A DNA stretch of 64,000 bases from the NCBI RefSeq assembly GCF_032999765.1, contig NZ_CP136051.1:4792501-4856500 (forward strand). The letters run 5' to 3'. How positions within the stretch are numbered: position 1 is the stretch's first letter; each line of letters begins with the position of its first letter. The notes under the pieces are model-generated. The model was not told where the DNA came from, made no database searches, and saw only the letters and a program-made list of their open reading frames with translations. The position numbers were made by a program, and so were the translations under genes. Of the stretch, positions 62,220 through 64,000 are shown piece by piece. This DNA comes from Imperialibacter roseus (GTDB taxonomy: Bacteria; Bacteroidota; Bacteroidia; Cytophagales; Cyclobacteriaceae).

Positions 62220-63620
62220 CTATTCCACTCCTCCAATCTCTTCATACAACTTACCTGTCGCCCATTTGAGTTCTCCCAGGGAGCGGTTGTATTTCGCTTC
62301 AAGCTCGATCAGCTTGATCTGGCCCAGCAGCTTTTTGTTTTCCCGGCTGTTGACAAGAAAAATGGAGCTCTCCCCATTCTCGAATTTGGTGAGCTCCGCC
62401 TGCAGCATGCGCTCGTAGTTGACCTGGATCTGCCTCTGCTGATCAATCATGTCGTCCAGCGTATACACCTTGTTGTAGCTCTGGTGGATTTTGTTGATCA
62501 CTTCCCTGTTCTTCTGCGTGATCTTCAGGTCATACTCCTGCTGCTTTATCTTGACAATTTTAAGCTTCGCCCTCTCCTTTCTTAAAAGCAGCGGAAAGAT
62601 AAAATCTACCCCTAGCTTGTAATTGTTGTCGTAGTTGGCGATCTCCAGATCATTCTGCCCGGCAAACAACATATTGTAATTGACATCAATCACAGGCTTC
62701 AGCTGATCGCTGCTCAGTCTCCTGTCCAGCTCAAGCACACTGCTTTCTATGTTTAGCTTTTTCAGGTCAGGGTGGTTGGCCAAAGCCCAGTCGAGGTAGC
62801 TATCCAGATCCTGGGAAATGGTGCTGTCTTGATGAAAAGGTCGCAGTGCCACTACGTCGAGGCTATCGGCCCAAACAAAGTTTTGCATGAGCAGGGTGCT
62901 GTTTTGCAGGTTGAGCTCCGCCTCCCTGAGTTCGTTGGTCCATTGCTGCACTTGTATCAGCATTTCCACACTATCGATCGTGGCATTTTCTCCACTAATG
63001 GCGCCTTGCCTGATCCCCTCAAACCTCTGCCTGATCAGCCTCAGGTTGGTTTGCATGGCCTCCCTCTTTTTGTGGTTTTCGTACCACCACCAGTAGGCAT
63101 AGTTAGCATCCAGAAAAAGATTGTTGAGCACATTGTTCGCCTCGTTTTCGAAGGCCAGTGCCTCATATTTACCCTTCTGAAGCCCAATGGTTCGCTCGTT
63201 TCGGATCAAACCCTGCCCCACGGGCACCGAAACACCTGCATAGTAGAGGCCGTCCATAGGCACCGTATTTTCAGGACTGAGGTACAGGCCCTTGTTCCGC
63301 TCATAACCCGCCTTCAGGTCTACGTTGAGCAACGTGGGCACCTGCACGTAGGTGTTCCAAATGTCGTAGTAGTTCTTTCCGTCAAAGTTTTTCCGGCTGA
63401 AATCAGACACAAGCTTCGGATCGAAAGCTCCCCTGGCCTGATTGACGGCCAGGCTTCCCCGTGTATTGAGCAGCGTGGCCTGTCTGGCAATAGGATGATA
63501 CTTGTTCACCAGTTCGTAAAACTCTTCCAGGCTCAGCCAGCCTCCATCTGCAGGCTGAGACCACGCCAGGTGTGCAACAGACAAAAGCGCTAATATGATA
63601 AATAACCTCAGTTGTCTCAT
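62220..63620 (-). CDS. TolC-family outer-membrane efflux protein
   Basis: A TolC-like channel of about 466 residues. The ATG at 63620 gives a signal peptide (MRQLRLFIILALLSVAHLAW, cleaved near WSQ). The frame is open to 63707, but the ATG at 63620 overlaps the stop of the HlyD gene by ATGA, which favours it. Long coiled-coil helices follow (FEGIRQGAISGENATIDSVEM; LKIVKIKQQEYDLKITQ). With the HlyD gene upstream it forms a tripartite exporter. Confidence 0.85.
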   Translation of the reverse strand: MRQLRLFIILALLSVAHLAWSQPADGGWLSLEEFYELVNKYHPIARQATLLNTRGSLAVNQARGAFDPKLVSDFSRKNFDGKNYYDIWNTYVQVPTLLNVDLKAGYERNKGLYLSPENTVPMDGLYYAGVSVPVGQGLIRNERTIGLQKGKYEALAFENEANNVLNNLFLDANYAYWWWYENHKKREAMQTNLRLIRQRFEGIRQGAISGENATIDSVEMLIQVQQWTNELREAELNLQNSTLLMQNFVWADSLDVVALRPFHQDSTISQDLDSYLDWALANHPDLKKLNIESSVLELDRRLSSDQLKPVIDVNYNMLFAGQNDLEIANYDNNYKLGVDFIFPLLLRKERAKLKIVKIKQQEYDLKITQKNREVINKIHQSYNKVYTLDDMIDQQRQIQVNYERMLQAELTKFENGESSIFLVNSRENKKLLGQIKLIELEAKYNRSLGELKWATGKLYEEIGGVE

Positions 63621-64000
63621 TTTGATTTTTTGTCGGGATTGTAGGCTGCCTCTTCTTTGTAGAAATCGGGAGGAAACCCATTCAAATTCCTCCATAGCTC
63701 GTACCAAACCGGCACTTTTTTAAGCAGGGCTATGCCATAGGTGCCCGAGCCCAGCCGCAGCAACTGCGGCCACTCTGCAGTATTGGGGTCGGGGGCAACA
63801 AGCACCCGAAACTGCCCGTTGGGGCTGGCAGCCCTGTCGTAAGCCACAATCCTGCCAGAATAGGTGCCAAAAGACATGCCTGGCCACCCGTTGAAAACAA
63901 GGGCCGGCCATCCGTCGAATTGCAGCTGCACCTTACGCCCCTCTTCAATCAATGGCAGGTCAATTGGCCGCACATACATTTCTACTGCGAGGTCGTAGTT
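63617..64000 (-). CDS. HlyD-type membrane-fusion protein, C-terminal part (cut by window edge)
   Basis: An open minus-strand frame entering from the right edge, about 127 residues in view. EMYVRPIDLPLIEEGRKVQLQ is typical of HlyD-family adaptors, with a beta-barrel segment GRIVAYDRAAS and VLVAPDPNTAEWPQLLRLGSG. The stop overlaps the start of the TolC gene. The N-terminal part and the transporter ATPase or permease would be outside the window. Confidence 0.75.
   Translation of the reverse strand, partial: NYDLAVEMYVRPIDLPLIEEGRKVQLQFDGWPALVFNGWPGMSFGTYSGRIVAYDRAASPNGQFRVLVAPDPNTAEWPQLLRLGSGTYGIALLKKVPVWYELWRNLNGFPPDFYKEEAAYNPDKKSK

Overview
The window reads as chromosomal DNA of a Bacteroidota member, most likely order Cytophagales. 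The evidence is a SusC/SusD outer-membrane pair, a type IX secretion (T9SS) type A sorting signal, several TAnnTTTG promoter boxes, DUF4199/BatA/DUF2911 proteins, and housekeeping proteins with Bacteroidota-style N-termini. No rRNA, CRISPR array, phage or recognisable transposase was seen.

Layout. 1-3.5 kb: leftward block rel - Fur-family regulator - STAS protein - purA (cut by the window edge). 3.5-8.7 kb: tRNA-Leu(TAG), tig, clpP, clpX rightward, then lpxB and queD leftward. 8.8-11.1 kb: hldD and a secreted cytochrome c/copper monooxygenase fusion. 11.2-23.6 kb: leftward secretion and outer-membrane region (SusC, SusD, companion lipoprotein; a PorE-like OmpA protein followed by a 1358-residue T9SS cargo protein). 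23.7-25.2 kb: two tandem MORN-repeat proteins. 25.3-28.6 kb: lepA-folD-queE. 28.8-33.7 kb: small lipoproteins, DUF2911, Nudix, CBS, and an XdhC/MocA-like pair. 33.7-40.4 kb: TetR-TolC-HlyD-ABC-ABC-permease-permease exporter operon resembling cecR-ybhGFSR, with a cluster of palindromic sites at its promoter. 40.6-45.2 kb: small genes, purB, a DUF1080 protein, a zinc-ribbon methyltransferase. 45.2-51.5 kb: leftward operon BatA/VWA - degenerate dihydroorotase - two DUF4199 - two GT2 glycosyltransferases. 51.6-58.5 kb: redoxin, GlgP-like phosphorylase, fatty-acid desaturase, RapA. 58.5-61.6 kb: an accessory-looking, AT-richer stretch with a DUF2855 gene between two copies of a ~145-bp repeat, a small-protein/HEPN-like cassette, and a short palindromic tandem repeat. 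61.6-64 kb: DHFR-like reductase, then a leftward HlyD-TolC pair cut by the window end.

Points that most deserve a second look: a glycogen-phosphorylase homologue whose PLP-lysine position is threonine; a dihydroorotase homologue that has lost its metal ligands; a cytochrome c/PHM-type copper monooxygenase fusion with its ligand set intact; the HEPN-like cassette; the repeat pair around the DUF2855 gene; and a full-length RapA, a protein best known from Gammaproteobacteria. I do not see one large, clearly new multi-gene system; the 58.5-61.6 kb stretch is the best candidate. All family calls are from reading the translated sequence, without database searches.
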